DNA of 64,000 nucleotides. It comes from Albugo candida. Taxonomy: Eukaryota; Oomycota; Peronosporomycetes; Albuginales; Albuginaceae. The notes beneath the pieces were generated by a model that was not told where the DNA came from, did no database searches, and saw nothing but the letters and a program-made list of their open reading frames with translations. Made by a program: the position numbers and the translations under genes. Location: NCBI GenBank assembly GCA_905220665.1, contig CAJNAR010000027.1, positions 62,001 through 126,000 on the forward strand. Direction: 5' to 3'. Below are positions 34,183 through 46,583 of the stretch, one piece after another; within the stretch, counting starts at the first letter, position 1, and each line of letters opens with the position of its first letter.

Positions 34183-37180
34183 GCTGTGAAGGAAAGCTGT
34201 TCACGTGAATAAAAATGAAAATGGAAATTAATAGATGGAAACAAAGTGTATTTGAAGATATTTACAACACGGTGTGAGCAAGCTATGTAACATCTCCAGC
34301 TTCATAAAAACATAATCTCAATTATCATTGCATGGAAGAGTGGAAAAATGCTAGCAAGTTGCTCCAACAATACAAAATGAAACCAGTATTTTCAAATGCA
34401 ACAATTATAACTGGTGAGAAAAGACCAACGAGATAGTTTCTCTCCGTTCAAAGCATTGTAAAGCATCTCAATAAACTCGGTATATCTTTTTTGTGTAAGA
34501 GAATGTCTCATTCATGCATACTACTAAAACTTGAATCTTCTGGCGGGTGAATAGGACGTAAAGAATTGCATGGTCGTGTTTAGCAGCTGTTGTATCCCTC
34601 TGAAACTTTTTGACACAGCATGGCAGTGCAATTCAATGTTCCCTCCCAAACAATGCATGCGAGAATTCCTCTCAGGAATTTTTATTGTACCGCATACAGA
34701 ATCCTTTCGTCCCGGATTTAATCTCGGCTTTATTATAGACCCGATATCACGGCATTGACAAGTTACATCATCTTCTGACCTCTAGGGGCTATGTCAACTT
34801 TTTCAATGGCTTCATCAAAGGCATCGTGATTCGATAATACTCTGTGTTCGGTATTTGGATCGCGTCATTGCACAATGAGATAGTAAATGGTCTGCTCCAT
34901 TGGAAAGAGTACAATAAGTGAACTATCTCAGCCTTTGATGGTCGAGTCGGACTTCTCCATCAAAAAATATCTCTCACACTAGAAACATTTAGAATACCTA
35001 TTGCTTTGTCGCTTATGTTGTGCCATTCTGTTCATGGAAGAGACTACTCAAGGGCAGTACAATTCAACTCCCTCAGCGTTATAGGGTCAGAGCGAGAAGC
35101 GTCAACACGCAATGATTTTATTGACTTGTTTTGGATAAAAAGAATGACTCGCCAACGATTAAAAATGACCATTAAGTCAGCATAGAGCTTCCGCGTTCTC
35201 ATCAGCTAATCTCAAACTCGACAATGCGAAACCTACTTCGCTGAATTAAATTTCAATACTTTTTTGTCCACGGCACAGCTTTTCATGTTTTCAATGATAG
35301 AAGAATTCTCCTCACATAGTCTGTTAAATCACCTCTTTGTTCAGCAATACACTTCAACAGCACTCCAAACGATGCGCTATTACAATATGAGGACACATGA
35401 TTCTTTTCCGAGAAGAAATTTGTGTTCTGAGACATTTTCCTGCATCGTGCTTTGAGGCAATAGGCAGTACTGGTTGTTGCTACTAAAAAAAGCTTGGTTC
35501 AGTATATACGTCGCGTATCTGTTGAGAGCTTCATAAGGCAAAACCAGTATTCTTGCGATCTATGTGGTTCCTATTCATACTTCAAATGTCCTCATTCACC
35601 CTCAGTTGGTTCGAGATAGTCGTCTTGACGATAAGCGTCGATAAAAATGATCAACTCCTTCTATTGATTGGCACCAGGATTCCTTCCACTGGCTGATGGT
35701 TTCGCGTTCTCCTTCACTTTGATCCGATGTTCTTTCGCATTCATTGCGTATTGCATCCCTTGAAGCGAAACGTCCTTTCTTAAACAGTCGTTTGTACGGT
35801 GGATATCCACTTGTGGCTCCCTTGAAGCTCTAGTGAAAAAACACTATTTAGTCGGTAAGAACTCTTTTGTCGGTCATTCATCTCTTCCAGGTATCGATTG
35901 CTTTTCACCATATCAAGTGCCTTGATTGGTTCATAGATGCTTCATTCAGAGCGTCTTCTGTATTTTCCGAAAAGGGCAACGCCAGGTTGACCTTTTTTAT
36001 TCATTAGCCTCTGCTGGTTGGTATGAAATACACATAGTTTCATTGTTTTCTGGGCATTCTAATTTGTCAAAAGTCGACGTGATGGTAGCAATTCCTTCCT
36101 CTCAGTATTGGGTACACCATCAAGGTGCTTTGAAACGTCGAGTTATGAAATCTCTGATCATCTCAAAGTCAACTTCTACTAGTGCGCCACTTCTGGAGTC
36201 TCCATGCTGCCAGCCGCTTGAATCTTTTCTATCGACCTCATAAAGGTTAATTCTTTGAGCGCCTAAAATTCACTTGTGTGATACAACACACCATCATCTG
36301 TTGCCGGCTTGATGAACATCACTCCATATACACTGCCCGATCACGCTCCGTAGCGCTCAGCGAAATCAAGTCACTCATGGCATCTTTCCGTGTTTACCAA
36401 AAGATTAGTTTGGTAACGATCGCTGGATGTTACTAAAAAATAAAAATGGGCACCATCAGTTATTTGAGTACCTCATCGCGTAACGCTCTTCATTCCGCTG
36501 TTCAATAGACGCTATTTGCGGTCGTGAGTATTGGTTGATACCTTAGACTGATGATACAAAAGGTCGTCGTATCATGACACTATTGCTGATCCCTTTGTAA
36601 GAACCGTTTTCTTTCGCGATTGCTCTCCGTTGTTTCTTATCGTGTCGTCTATCATGTAGATCGATTACACCTGCAACGAAAGTAAAAATGCTACCTGAGG
36701 CCAGATTCATTCACTACATTCGGGTAGAATAGTCTGTCTTCACAGCATAAAAGATTGTCTAAGTAGGGATGTCCCAACAAAGCTAACTTCTTCAATAAGT
36801 TTTGGTTCCTACCACATTCATTCATGTCCGTTCGAACCGCATCCCAAAAACGTCATTATGATATCACCAACTCGCGAGTGTGTACGTCATATCTCATGAT
36901 CGTTCCTAGAGTCTGCGAAGTCACATCAGCGTATCCTATCGCATTTCTTGGTGTACAGGAATAATTTTTCCACAGTGTTTAGTGGAAGTTTCTTCTCCAC
37001 AGATCAATGTATAGCTGCAATTACTTGATACAGATCGTGTCCTATCTCTAGCCAGAACAAACGTATTACATAGCCTTTTTCATCTTCTTTGGCTATAGCT
37101 CAATCAATCGCTGATACACTAAGACGTAACCATGAACAAACCTTCTGCTGTGCATTGGCGGGAGTTGCAATACTACAGTA
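34183..37180. other. No assignable gene in distal B'
   Basis: Matches 7800-10780 in inverted orientation. Frames such as 35926-36243 do not correspond to open frames in the partner, so they are probably not coding. Confidence 0.4.
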
Positions 37181-40100
37181 CTGTGAGACCGCTTGGGTAC
37201 AGGATAGTAGAAGAATGAAGTAAATTCAAGGCATTTCCTTGTATGTTCTCGTCAGATGTTGGAAATAAACGCTGCGTTTGTACAAGTGAGAATTATGTTT
37301 GCGAGCTAAGCTGGTCTCCTTGGCATGACAATTGTATCAGATGACACATGACCACCTTACCTTGTCTTAAGTATTGACAGTTAAGTGTGTTGCTTCAAAC
37401 AATTGTATTATCGAACAAATAACTCTGCATGGCACCAAGCGATTTGTTTTTTAAAAAATCCCAGTGCTTCAAAGGTGACTTAGAAAAAGCTTCTGGATAC
37501 TTTAGAGTCAAAGAGAAGAAGAACAAACAAAAAAAATTACCTTATTGGCTGTTCGCTCGCCACTTCTCTAGTTGATGGCTCTGCGCATCCGGCCAAACAA
37601 CAAACAGACAATATTAATTCAAAACCTACCCGTCAATATCTCCTGCTCCACAAAAAAGGTCCACTCTCCACGAAAGAACGTCACCTCTAGCTGGAGATTG
37701 GCATGACGTTGCAACATGGTTCATCATGCCGTAAGTTTTTGCACGGTTGTTGATGATCCATCATCGAAATGAAAGTTTTATATGCGAAGTATCGCGTGTG
37801 AGACAATTCCGGTGGTGCTGGTGGTGCTGGTGATATAGACACTGGTACTAATTCCTCGAAAAAGACATGAGAAAGGCACAAAAAATCTCAAATAGCAAAA
37901 ACATCGCAATCAGGCCGAGCTCTACAGATTGCAAGATTTCTTGAAAAAGAATAACGGTAATTACATGAACAACAATCGTGTGCAAACGCAGCGATGAATG
38001 GGGAAAAAGAGGAGCCTCCTGTATCCATTTTTATAGAGCTGTATCTACACCCGTCCTGGTTGGTCTTAGGTGCCAAACCGAGCCTTATGAAGACATGAAG
38101 GCTAACTCCTCAATCCTTTTGCAGACAGACCGATCCTTGACCAATTTCGCATTGCCTATCTATGCGAGTCCAGGCTTGGTTAGTTCAAAAGTTGATTTTG
38201 GAAGTTGCCAACTTGCACAGATGAAAGTTATAACGAGCTTCTGTATATTTCTGCGTGATGAAAACGTTGGATGCATGCCATATATAATTCCATTCCATAT
38301 CATCCTTGAAGAAATATATTTGTTCTGTAAGTGCAGCACATTAAAGAGCTCTTGTTACTCCATAAACATCGGTATTTCCGTCATACCACTAAATGTTAAA
38401 AAATAAAAGCTAAAAGCTAAAAGCTAAAAGCTAAAAGCTAAAAGCCGGAGACCCCGCGACAATCACATGATCCCTAATTTTGCTTTCCCACATTGGACTT
38501 AATCATCTCCCACAATGCGTATTATTCGAAAGAAGCTCATTAACTTCTCAATTGTGCATTTTGATCTACCATGGAAGATTTGGTTTCGAGGTTCAATGTT
38601 CAATTCCAAATTATTTTAATCACCAGACTGTGTTCGATAGAGTAGTGAACCCTCATGCATAATCAAGACATTGGCTATCTGTTCGCTTTAGATACCGAAG
38701 AGAGTACACGTGGCATGAGTTAGATCACTGATCGTTTTCACATCACTGCAAGTTCTATGGCCGTGAAATTATCTATTTTTGCTATTCACGTCAAAAGAAC
38801 GTCGTACTGTGCATTCAAAGTGTGGCTAGACCTGACACTGTATGTTATTGAGATCTGCAAAGTGCATCGTGTCGACAAGCTCACATAGTTTTTTCCCTGC
38901 AGGCTTTAGCGGTGTTGTACCATCGGCCATAAATTGGGGAGTATATCGCTATATATGGACATCCTGGCATGAATGGTTGTTAAGCTCAAGATCGTTTCGA
39001 TACCGCTATTTCCTTAATTTGTTGGCAATATGAGGCACAATTACACAATACCAGCACGCATGGCATCTTTCGATGGTCTGAAAACATGGTAAACGTCTTT
39101 CGATGTCAGGAAAATGGGATAGCACTCACTTCTTTGTGTCACATCGAGCTGCTTCTGGAGGAGGACAGCATTTTGATGAGAGGAATAAAAAAAGGCTGGA
39201 ACAAAGTGTCAATTATGACGTTGATCTTCAGATATTTGCATGTACGGCCCTACAGCTGCATGAGACTCGTACACAGCTGTGATCCTCAATCAAAGCCAGA
39301 ATAGTATATCTATACTATCAACTTCGTTAAAAGGTCTTCAAGAGCGACGAATGCCATGTGTTCAACATTCTACATGTACCACATCAGATCAAGCATAGTG
39401 GGTTTTACTTCGACCGAAATTGGTCATTCCTTCCACCTCAGCTTCGTAGTGACGTACATCCAGCTTTCTATGAGTGTACAAATAATCTTTGATGCCTTGG
39501 TGAAATGAGCGCCAGAAATCATTCTTCATCAGGCGTCGAGAACAAATGATGGGACACCCATTATACGTATGTAGGTTTGTATACATCTTGAAGGATCTTG
39601 TCACTATAAAAAAAAGTCGATCATATTTGTACTCTCATGCTTGCTGTAATAAGGTCTAGTTAAGCTTGATTGACGAAGAGGCGAAGAAAGACAAACAAGC
39701 GTGAGATATGCTCTGGCTTTGTTTAATTTACGAATGTGCGTCTCTAGTCAATTCGGAATGCTTCTATATGTACGACTCCTTCATTTTCTCCTGCAAAACA
39801 AACGTATTGGTAAAGTGTTTTAATATCGTTACCTTGAGTGGCTGTTCACTGATTCAGACATCACACGTTTCGCCTTTCAGTCGACCAAATTACTTTTCCG
39901 CAATCATCTATCACCGCAATGCCAAGCCGCTGTGCTATTTCTATGCAACTCTAGTGTGTAGAATCGCTCTTCGACGAAGTATTTGAGCCAACTTGCATTC
40001 TCGTATCCATTTGAAGCTGAAGGCTTTGAGGGGTCCGCGCTATACGAATCAAGCGATGCTTTGTTTCCATAGCTTCCATAGCTTTACAAAACCCTTCTTT

Positions 40101-41491
40101 CTTTTGCTCTTGAAGGAAGTCAACTTTCTTGAGATTTCGCATATTCATCGTGCCTTCGTATGAGTGGTCAGCATATTCTAAATCCATACTTATTTATTGA
40201 CATTGTGCAAGTCACCCGCTAGTTCTGCAAACCGTTCTTGTGGCAGCCTAGCGTCTATCTATTTGAGAGACCAAAAGTCCGTTTCGTCAGCTAGTTGCTA
40301 GTCATCATAACGCAAACCGTTTACGACTGAAGATCTACAGCTGGCAGTCAATCTTTTGTGTCAGGACATGTAAATGAGAGCATTAGGCTTCTTCGATCCG
40401 TGTTGCAAGTGCTGGGTGTGTTACCATATCGTGGAGAAAAGTCTCTTTAAGTTCGACTCATACAGTATAAGTGTCTCACGTTGAGAAATTTTTTTGATTC
40501 GATACCATCTTCCATGTCATCATTCTTACTGTGTTAAATCAATCAAGTTAAGCCAAGTACATGAAATGCTATATGAAGCCAATACGGCGTCCGCACCGAG
40601 CGCTCTTTGCATTACGCGAGTACATCGCCATTTGTGTTCACAAATTCATGAAGACCTATGCAGCGATATAGCGTGTATAAGAGTATTGGTATTGAAAAGG
40701 AAGAAGCTGCATCAGGCTTTTTATGGAAGTGCATTGATAGAATGGAAGTAAGTTTCCACTCGAGTACTTCCGTTCTCGCGTCGTTACTTTCAAGCGATCA
40801 TAATTGTCGGAGTAAACGGAAAAGATTGAGCGGATCTTGTTCAGTCTTTGCTCGCAAAGTTTCATCTTGTGACTTTCTAAACTGCGTATCTATAAATGAT
40901 GACTGCAGCCAGGCTCACGCCAATATATAAGCCTCTTCAACAGAAGACACTGCATCCCAAAGCCATTCTAATCAGACATTTGATATAACATAGCATTAGT
41001 CAACATGGATCGCAAAGAAGTTCTACGTAACGATTAAATGTAGGCGACTTAATACATCCTCATTGAGATAAGCTGATTTCCATTTCAACAAAATGTGCAA
41101 CAGATGGATGACGTGGCTTCTCTTCTACACTTCTTTTCACCCAATCTGCTGAAAGAAAAAGTCGTGGCATCGTCACCTGAAGCATAGAATAATAACGGCT
41201 TATCTATGTGGAACCCTACTGATAGATTTTCGAGTCGTGAATTGTCACAAAGTGATGCAAAACTAGCTTTATTCGTTCATCCAGTGTTAGAAATCGACGC
41301 ATTAGCGTGTACTCATGGTAGTTATACACTTTGCAGCGAATGCGCTGTTGAAACAACCCTAATAGTGAACCGTGATTGGTTGGGCAGCAAAATCCGATAG
41401 TAAGAATCCGGAAAAGTGGTACGAACTTCGACGATTACGATACTATATAATGCGACAACGCATGTCCACATGTCATAATTCAATAGTCACG
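37181..41491. other. Spacer with no recognised gene
   Basis: Several coding-like frames occur without a family match: 37888-38076 minus, 37978-38406 plus, 39389-39604 minus and 39951-40187 minus (78 codons, Met and Lys-rich, starting MDLEYADHSYEG). The last is the most gene-like and could be a first exon. None can be assigned. Confidence 0.35.
38404..38445 (+). repeat. Microsatellite (TAAAAGC)6
   Basis: Six perfect head-to-tail 7-bp units. Confidence 0.95.
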
Positions 41492-42793
41492 ATGAAAGCG
41501 ACTTTGTTTTCCGGATTCCTCGTAATTTTTCGGCATCTTGGGTCTTGCGTGGGGAAATTGGACGCACTAAACATCACTGTGACAAATGCTTATATTGATT
41601 CATGTCAAATGTGCTTATTGGAACGCGGAGGCGCAACTCATATACAATGGGTAGAAGTTCTAAGCGAGAAAATAAATATATACTATGTTGTGGGGCCACA
41701 AGATTATTTCAAAGCCAATTTGATAAGGTGCTTTGATAAAAATCTTTGTAATGGACTGAAAGTGAAAGACTCGGAATTGCAACTATTTTCTGATGGCATC
41801 TGTGGTACATCATCAACCGCCACCTTTAGCGACAAACATATTGAGAAGTATACCGGCAACGGGCAGCAAGATTGGGTGGGATCAGCTGGTTTACCCAGGA
41901 TACATCAGCCGAATCTTGCGCATGACATCGATCGAGCTGGTCAGCCATCCATAGGAAGGAGCAAAGAAGAACCCAAGCACTTGTGTATTTTTAGAGAAGA
42001 CGCCACGTTTTCTTTCCTTTGTGAAGCATGTATAAAAGCAAATAGCGATTTTGGCAGCATGGAGAAATATTTTATGTACCGTGGTAAAGCGAGTGTTTTT
42101 TATGCGATACACTCATCGGATTCGGGAGATTCCATAAAATCATGTTTCAAAACCAAAATTTGCCATGGTACAACCGCCTTGCTATCCCATGGCCTATGTA
42201 ATTTGTTCAAGTATCAAATATCAACAAAAGCGAAACAGGATCGCGAGATGCCCCAGTTGACAGGAACATTCCTCGATAATATCCGTTTATTCACGACGCC
42301 AGATAATGCCATTCAAAGAGGGGAAGCAATCAAGACAAAACTTGTAACCTTGATGTTTAATTCCTACTGCCTGTCATCTACTAAAGCATATTTCGCAAAC
42401 AAGGGTTGCTGGGGATGCTTGGCGAAAGCTTATAACGGCATGGTTATTTTGGACACGGTTCAAGTCAGACCGGGGAAACCGATCACATTCATCCTGTCTT
42501 TGTTCACAATGACAGAGCCAAATCCTAAAGATACCGTCTGCCAGTCAATGTGTGGTCATGTCAAAAGCAGCGAAGACTGCACGTTCAGCAATGGTCATGT
42601 GAGTAATAGGGGCTTTGCAAACAATATTTTTTCTTGGATGAAACGAATACCTGCTGGGCAAAACAAGGATGACGTGTCGCATGAGTGTTTGCTTGCAGAT
42701 CACACAAATGAAAATAAACCCGGATGTCGTCAATGTTTTGAACACGGAGAAACTTCGAAGCTTTCGCAATTCAGCTTTCTGATGGCACTCTAG
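41492..42793 (+). CDS. Secreted CCG-motif, multi-module cysteine protein (ends at an internal TAG)
   Basis: The chosen ATG (41492) gives a signal peptide at residues 1-21 (MKATLFSGFLVIFRHLGSCV), so in-frame codons upstream are treated as leader. Residues 38-47 read CQMCLLERGG, an exact CX2CX5G motif, the 'CCG' signature reported for Albugo candidate effectors. Further CxxC pairs start at residues 177 (CEAC), 306 (CWGC) and 412 (CRQC). Each is followed, after a hydrophobic strand-like stretch, by a second cysteine pair (CFDKNLC, CFKTKIC, CQSMC). Translation stops at TAG 42791-42793 after 433 residues. The paralogue in block C has Lys at that codon, so this looks like a nonsense mutation, or a shortened product. 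Function is unknown. Confidence 0.8.
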   Translation: MKATLFSGFLVIFRHLGSCVGKLDALNITVTNAYIDSCQMCLLERGGATHIQWVEVLSEKINIYYVVGPQDYFKANLIRCFDKNLCNGLKVKDSELQLFSDGICGTSSTATFSDKHIEKYTGNGQQDWVGSAGLPRIHQPNLAHDIDRAGQPSIGRSKEEPKHLCIFREDATFSFLCEACIKANSDFGSMEKYFMYRGKASVFYAIHSSDSGDSIKSCFKTKICHGTTALLSHGLCNLFKYQISTKAKQDREMPQLTGTFLDNIRLFTTPDNAIQRGEAIKTKLVTLMFNSYCLSSTKAYFANKGCWGCLAKAYNGMVILDTVQVRPGKPITFILSLFTMTEPNPKDTVCQSMCGHVKSSEDCTFSNGHVSNRGFANNIFSWMKRIPAGQNKDDVSHECLLADHTNENKPGCRQCFEHGETSKLSQFSFLMAL

Positions 42794-43336
42794 GTGGATG
42801 CAGAAGCCGCTAAGAAGTTGGAATGCTTCTTCCATGCCAACTCCGACTGCAAAGATTTGCAGGTTATGCCCGACATTATGTGCCATTATGAAGCGAATAG
42901 CTTGAAGGCTGATCTCGACTTGAATCAGCGTCCCAAAGAAGAAAAATCAGAGTTGCCAGCCGGCAGTTCAAGCGAAGCCAGAAATGGGAAAGCTGCTATG
43001 GTCACGGTCGTCAAGTGGAAGAAGTACGCTTCAAATGACGCAAGTGAGAAAGCGGCATTTACAGAATGCTACATCTGCCTCGCGCGCTACCACAAAGTTG
43101 TGCTCATATCCGTGGAAAAGCGATATGTATGGATGGTTGATTCCGAATTGCATCCAAATTGCAAGGAATGCGTTGCTAAGGTAAAATATGGTCCAAAGTT
43201 TCCATATAATCGGTATATTCGGCAGATACAGGTCCTTGATGTGGAAGGATCCCCCAGGAATCCAAGAAAACGGAAGCATGGGAGTACAAAACAGAAGAGC
43301 GTTCGAGAAATACAAGAACACAGGTTGGGTGATTAA
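42794..43336 (+). pseudogene. Cut-off C-terminal part of the CCG protein, with basic tail
   Basis: This continues in the same frame directly after the TAG for 180 codons. It completes the fourth module (LECFFHANSDC), carries a fifth (CYICLARYHK, later CKECVAKVKYG) and ends in a basic tail (RNPRKRKHGSTKQK) that resembles a nuclear localisation signal. It aligns with the open C-terminal frame at 22666-23604, which shows that it was once part of the same protein. It has no start of its own that I would trust. Confidence 0.7.
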
Positions 43337-43717
43337 AGTCTATTAATTGAATGATTTCATATTATCGGAGAAGTAGCAAACTAAAGCACCTACTTGAATT
43401 GATTATAACAGCACCAAGCAAAATATTAAATTGTCTGCTTTTATCACTCCATGCAAGTCGTATTTCACCTCCGTACGAAATTCCGCGGCTAAGCTCAAGG
43501 GTAATAAAGTTCGTATAGCTGTGGTGTGGGTCGGTACACTACTATGAATACCAGCTGCTCACTGCATGACTTGTGATGAATATAAAGACGAAAATCGTAT
43601 GTAGCAGGATCTGATACTGCTGTAGCAATTGCAGGTTAAGTTTGTAAACATGATAGATTCACTTCGTGTTCACTCAACATACAGCTGATTTCATGACACT
43701 ACACAGAATGTTCAGCT
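43337..43717. other. No assignable gene
   Basis: Spacer between the CCG gene and the C2CD5-like pseudogene. Nothing recognised. Confidence 0.4.
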
Positions 43718-44297
43718 TTAATATGACATTGGGTATGCAATGACCGTGCTGGTTCTTCTATCTACACAGACGAGGGGAATCCAACCAATAACGTGAAATC
43801 GTCTCCATGAATGTATCCTACTTCCACGGATGGAATTGACCGAGCTTGGAATAAGTAATTGAGACGCATCACGAGACTTAAATTCTCCGTGAACGCCGAG
43901 GAGAGTGTCGTAGAGCGGGAACCAGCCATGGAGGACGTGTTCTTCTCGCATCAGCAACCAATTTGAATCGACGTAAACGACGCCAATGGTCTAGAAACAT
44001 CGAGTTTCATGTGAGAAAAGACGCCGAATGCTTGGAAAGAAGAGATCATATGGCATCGGAGGTGTACGCATCGTGACCCATGAGTTCAAATTCTATTGGC
44101 TGGCTCTGGAGGACTGAATCGTCCGCAACATCGAAGCGGAATTCTTTATCCCATATTGGATGCGAAGACTTCCGGGAGACAGAAGATTTGGCTTCAAAGA
44201 ATCGAAGCTTGTATGAACGTACGTATCTACGAGCTTGTTGGAGCGATCTAAAGCGGGCAAACCGCGTGCTTCGACGACGCGAATTTTGATCGTACAT
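43718..44297 (-). pseudogene. C2CD5: C2CD5-like (C2-domain membrane-trafficking protein) N-terminal pseudogene
   Basis: The N-terminal C2 domain of the C2CD5 family is recognisable. Just after the ATG one frame reads TIKIRVVEARGLPALDRSNK. It then shifts to SHPIWDKEFRFDVADDSVL and IEFELMGHDAYTSDA. After a probable intron (about 43990-44052) it reads IGVVYVDSNWLLM and HGWFPLYDTLLGVHGEF. Defects are a frame change after the ATG and a second compensating one, AT instead of GT at the expected donor, and loss of the rest of this large protein. Animal C2CD5 binds calcium and phospholipids and acts in vesicle trafficking. Confidence 0.75.
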
Positions 44298-44901
44298 GGC
44301 TTTAGTATTGCTTGGAGGTAGACAGTCTGAGTTGGCCTCCTATCAAGTTCTCATCGCATCGAGAATGTTCGACCACTTCGTTGCATGTAGACTTTATATT
44401 CGGCAAGAGTAATGTAGAGCATTCCTTCAGCTCAAGTTATGTGCGGGACACCCTCAATGCCCACAGAAGCGCACGTCCTCCTAACGAATATATGCAAGTT
44501 CAGGAACATTATACGTGCAATCATATAAAAAGAGATGCTTACTCGTTCTTGTTTTTATTTTGAGTTCCTTTGAGTTCGCAGGCTTATGAAAACGCAGATC
44601 TTGTCGATTATTACTGTATTCTTTGGAGAATTGTATGTCCAATAAGAGCTAAATGCCAAGCTTGTCATAAATTATTATTCGTTGCATGTTTATGACCTTG
44701 CAACGGCACAGGTAAAACATAAGCTTTCCAATATAGCTTTTTTCTGACACGATCAGCCCTTCTTAAAGCAAACTTTGCATCTGCATGATTGGTATCTATC
44801 TGAATCTATCAACTTACTCTAAATCGAGTCATCTGATTTGTGCAAAACTTGATGACAGAATTATCACGTGTCTTTCTGGCCGATTCAGCTTATATTGTGC
44901 A
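44298..44901. other. No assignable gene
   Basis: AT-rich spacer; only short frames without recognisable content. Confidence 0.4.
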
Positions 44902-46390
44902 TCAGACTTTTTTTAAATCAACTGTGTACGCACAAGTGCCGTCAGCACCTTCCAAGTCATCTAGCCATGTTTTATCTCCCGCCAGGTGACGACTAGAGCC
45001 ACAGTCCAAAATCCAGATTTTTCCATTGCAGCCTAGTACGTCCGGAATAGCCAAAGTCAGTTCTGCTTCATCCTTTTCACGTTGGTACTCATTGGAAAAT
45101 GTAGCTCTCAAAGGATCCATTTCTCCACATACATCACATCGTCTCGTATCTTGACACCGACGGTCTTGAATTGCGCTGACAACTTCACTTCCAATTCTAT
45201 TATTTACTGCGCCTGACTCCCACGCTTGGGCAAAGCGTGTCAGCTCTTTCTCTTGTTGGGGGTATTCTGTTATACGATCATCCACCTTTGCCATTGGAAC
45301 GATTCGCATCTCTTGAGAAGCATGACCGATATTGTTCAAAACGAGGAGGTAGTCCGACCCACCACCTGATGCTTCACACACTGCGTACAAGTACAGTACA
45401 TTAGGTAATCTTTCACGACCTTCTCGCATTTTAAGGACGAGAAAGCATGTCCATTGCTTGCACCGGCGTAATGTTTTTCAAACGCTTGTAGCATCAGTTC
45501 CATTGCAAATTGAAGTGTCGCTAATTGGCTACACCAGGCTTCAACCTATTTGTTGTAACATCGTTCGCCTATCCCTTCAAGGTGATGGCCAAATTAATCA
45601 ACTTCGACATCTTCAGACAACGAAAACCCACACGTCTATTGAGCCATGACGATTTGTCTCTCAAATCGTCTGCCCCATACTAAGAAGCCAGATCCCAGAC
45701 CTTATCAGAATTCATTTCCCTCGAATGGCTTAAACTTCAGCTCTTTTGGTCGCGCTTCAGGGTATCTGAACGCAGCTTGTATACCTTAAACCACAGTCCT
45801 CGCATATTCATGCCAGTACCACCATTGCATTGGTTCCCCCGGATGTCCATCAATCTACCAACACCATCTACATGGAATGTTTGGCGATCGTAGTCTCTCA
45901 CGCCATATTCAGTCTGATGCTCGTTAATAAACTGTGGAGGTACATATCGATGTAATTTTTTCGCCACGTTCATTCTTGAAGCGTGTGAGAGAATCCAGGT
46001 GCATCCGTGGACGACGCCTCTGTGCCACTTCAAACAAATTTGGATTCCTTCCCGGCTCATAAATTTTTCGTCTGAGATTTTCCTTGCCCTGCCCATTTCC
46101 CTTCGGATCTAAGTCTTTGACTCTTCCAGTTCCAAACGACCGAACAGCCCACGAATCAGCTGCAGCAATTCCCATTTGTCGTCTTTGTCATCAATATTTC
46201 TCTCCTGAGCTGCTTGCTTGTGTACGTCGACACTCGCCCCTTGTTTTTCTCTTCTAATACATCTTCTACCGTGGCTCTCTCACGGCCAGGAGTAGTCACA
46301 TGTGTCGAGGCATTACTCTTGTCAACCCTGTTACCATGAAGAAAGTCGACCATTGGGATCATACACAGGGAAAGCAAACTAGGCACATTA
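44902..46390 (-). mobile_element. Copia-type LTR retrotransposon remnant (gag to protease)
   Basis: Reading on the minus strand, the gag-like part (about 46390-45440) includes LKFKPFEGNEF, then GLGSGFLVWGRRFERQIVMAQ-type sequence and a CGF..SEDVEVD motif, with several in-frame stops. Downstream is a 175-codon frame (45429-44902) with a short Cys-rich stretch (RRCDVCGE). It ends in the aspartic-protease motif IWILDCGSSRHLAGDKTW, where the usual DSG is DCG. Integrase, reverse transcriptase, RNase H and LTRs were not found, so this is a 3'-truncated, decayed copy. Confidence 0.82.
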
Positions 46391-46583
46391 GTTATTCATT
46401 CTACAACTGAATAAGAAACGTTGTGCTCCACACAACAATGTTATGTAGTTTACGCATTCATATGATTTCATCATCACATCTTCAACATTTTCACTTTCAA
46501 AGGGGCTTCATGGTAGTCAAGACAACCTAATTGTTTTTTTTTTGCAAATTGCAAGATTATCTTCACCATAGTGAGCGATACCC

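Larger units (their letters stand above)
31178..37180 (-). repeat. Duplicated block B' (inverted partner at 7800-20980, no LINE)
   Basis: Inverted copy of block B that lacks the LINE. The join at 33901-33914 contains one copy of the 14-bp target site and represents the pre-insertion state. The arm 34183-37180 holds no intact gene. Confidence 0.88.

Noticed and set aside
41492..43336. CHxC effector motif
   Set aside because: The CH found (KICHGTTAL) is followed by G-T, not x-C, and lies mid-protein. The N-terminal motif is CX2CX5G instead.
42794..43336. Independent gene downstream of the TAG
   Set aside because: It is in frame with the upstream CCG protein and aligns as its continuation in the block C copy; it has no start or signal peptide.
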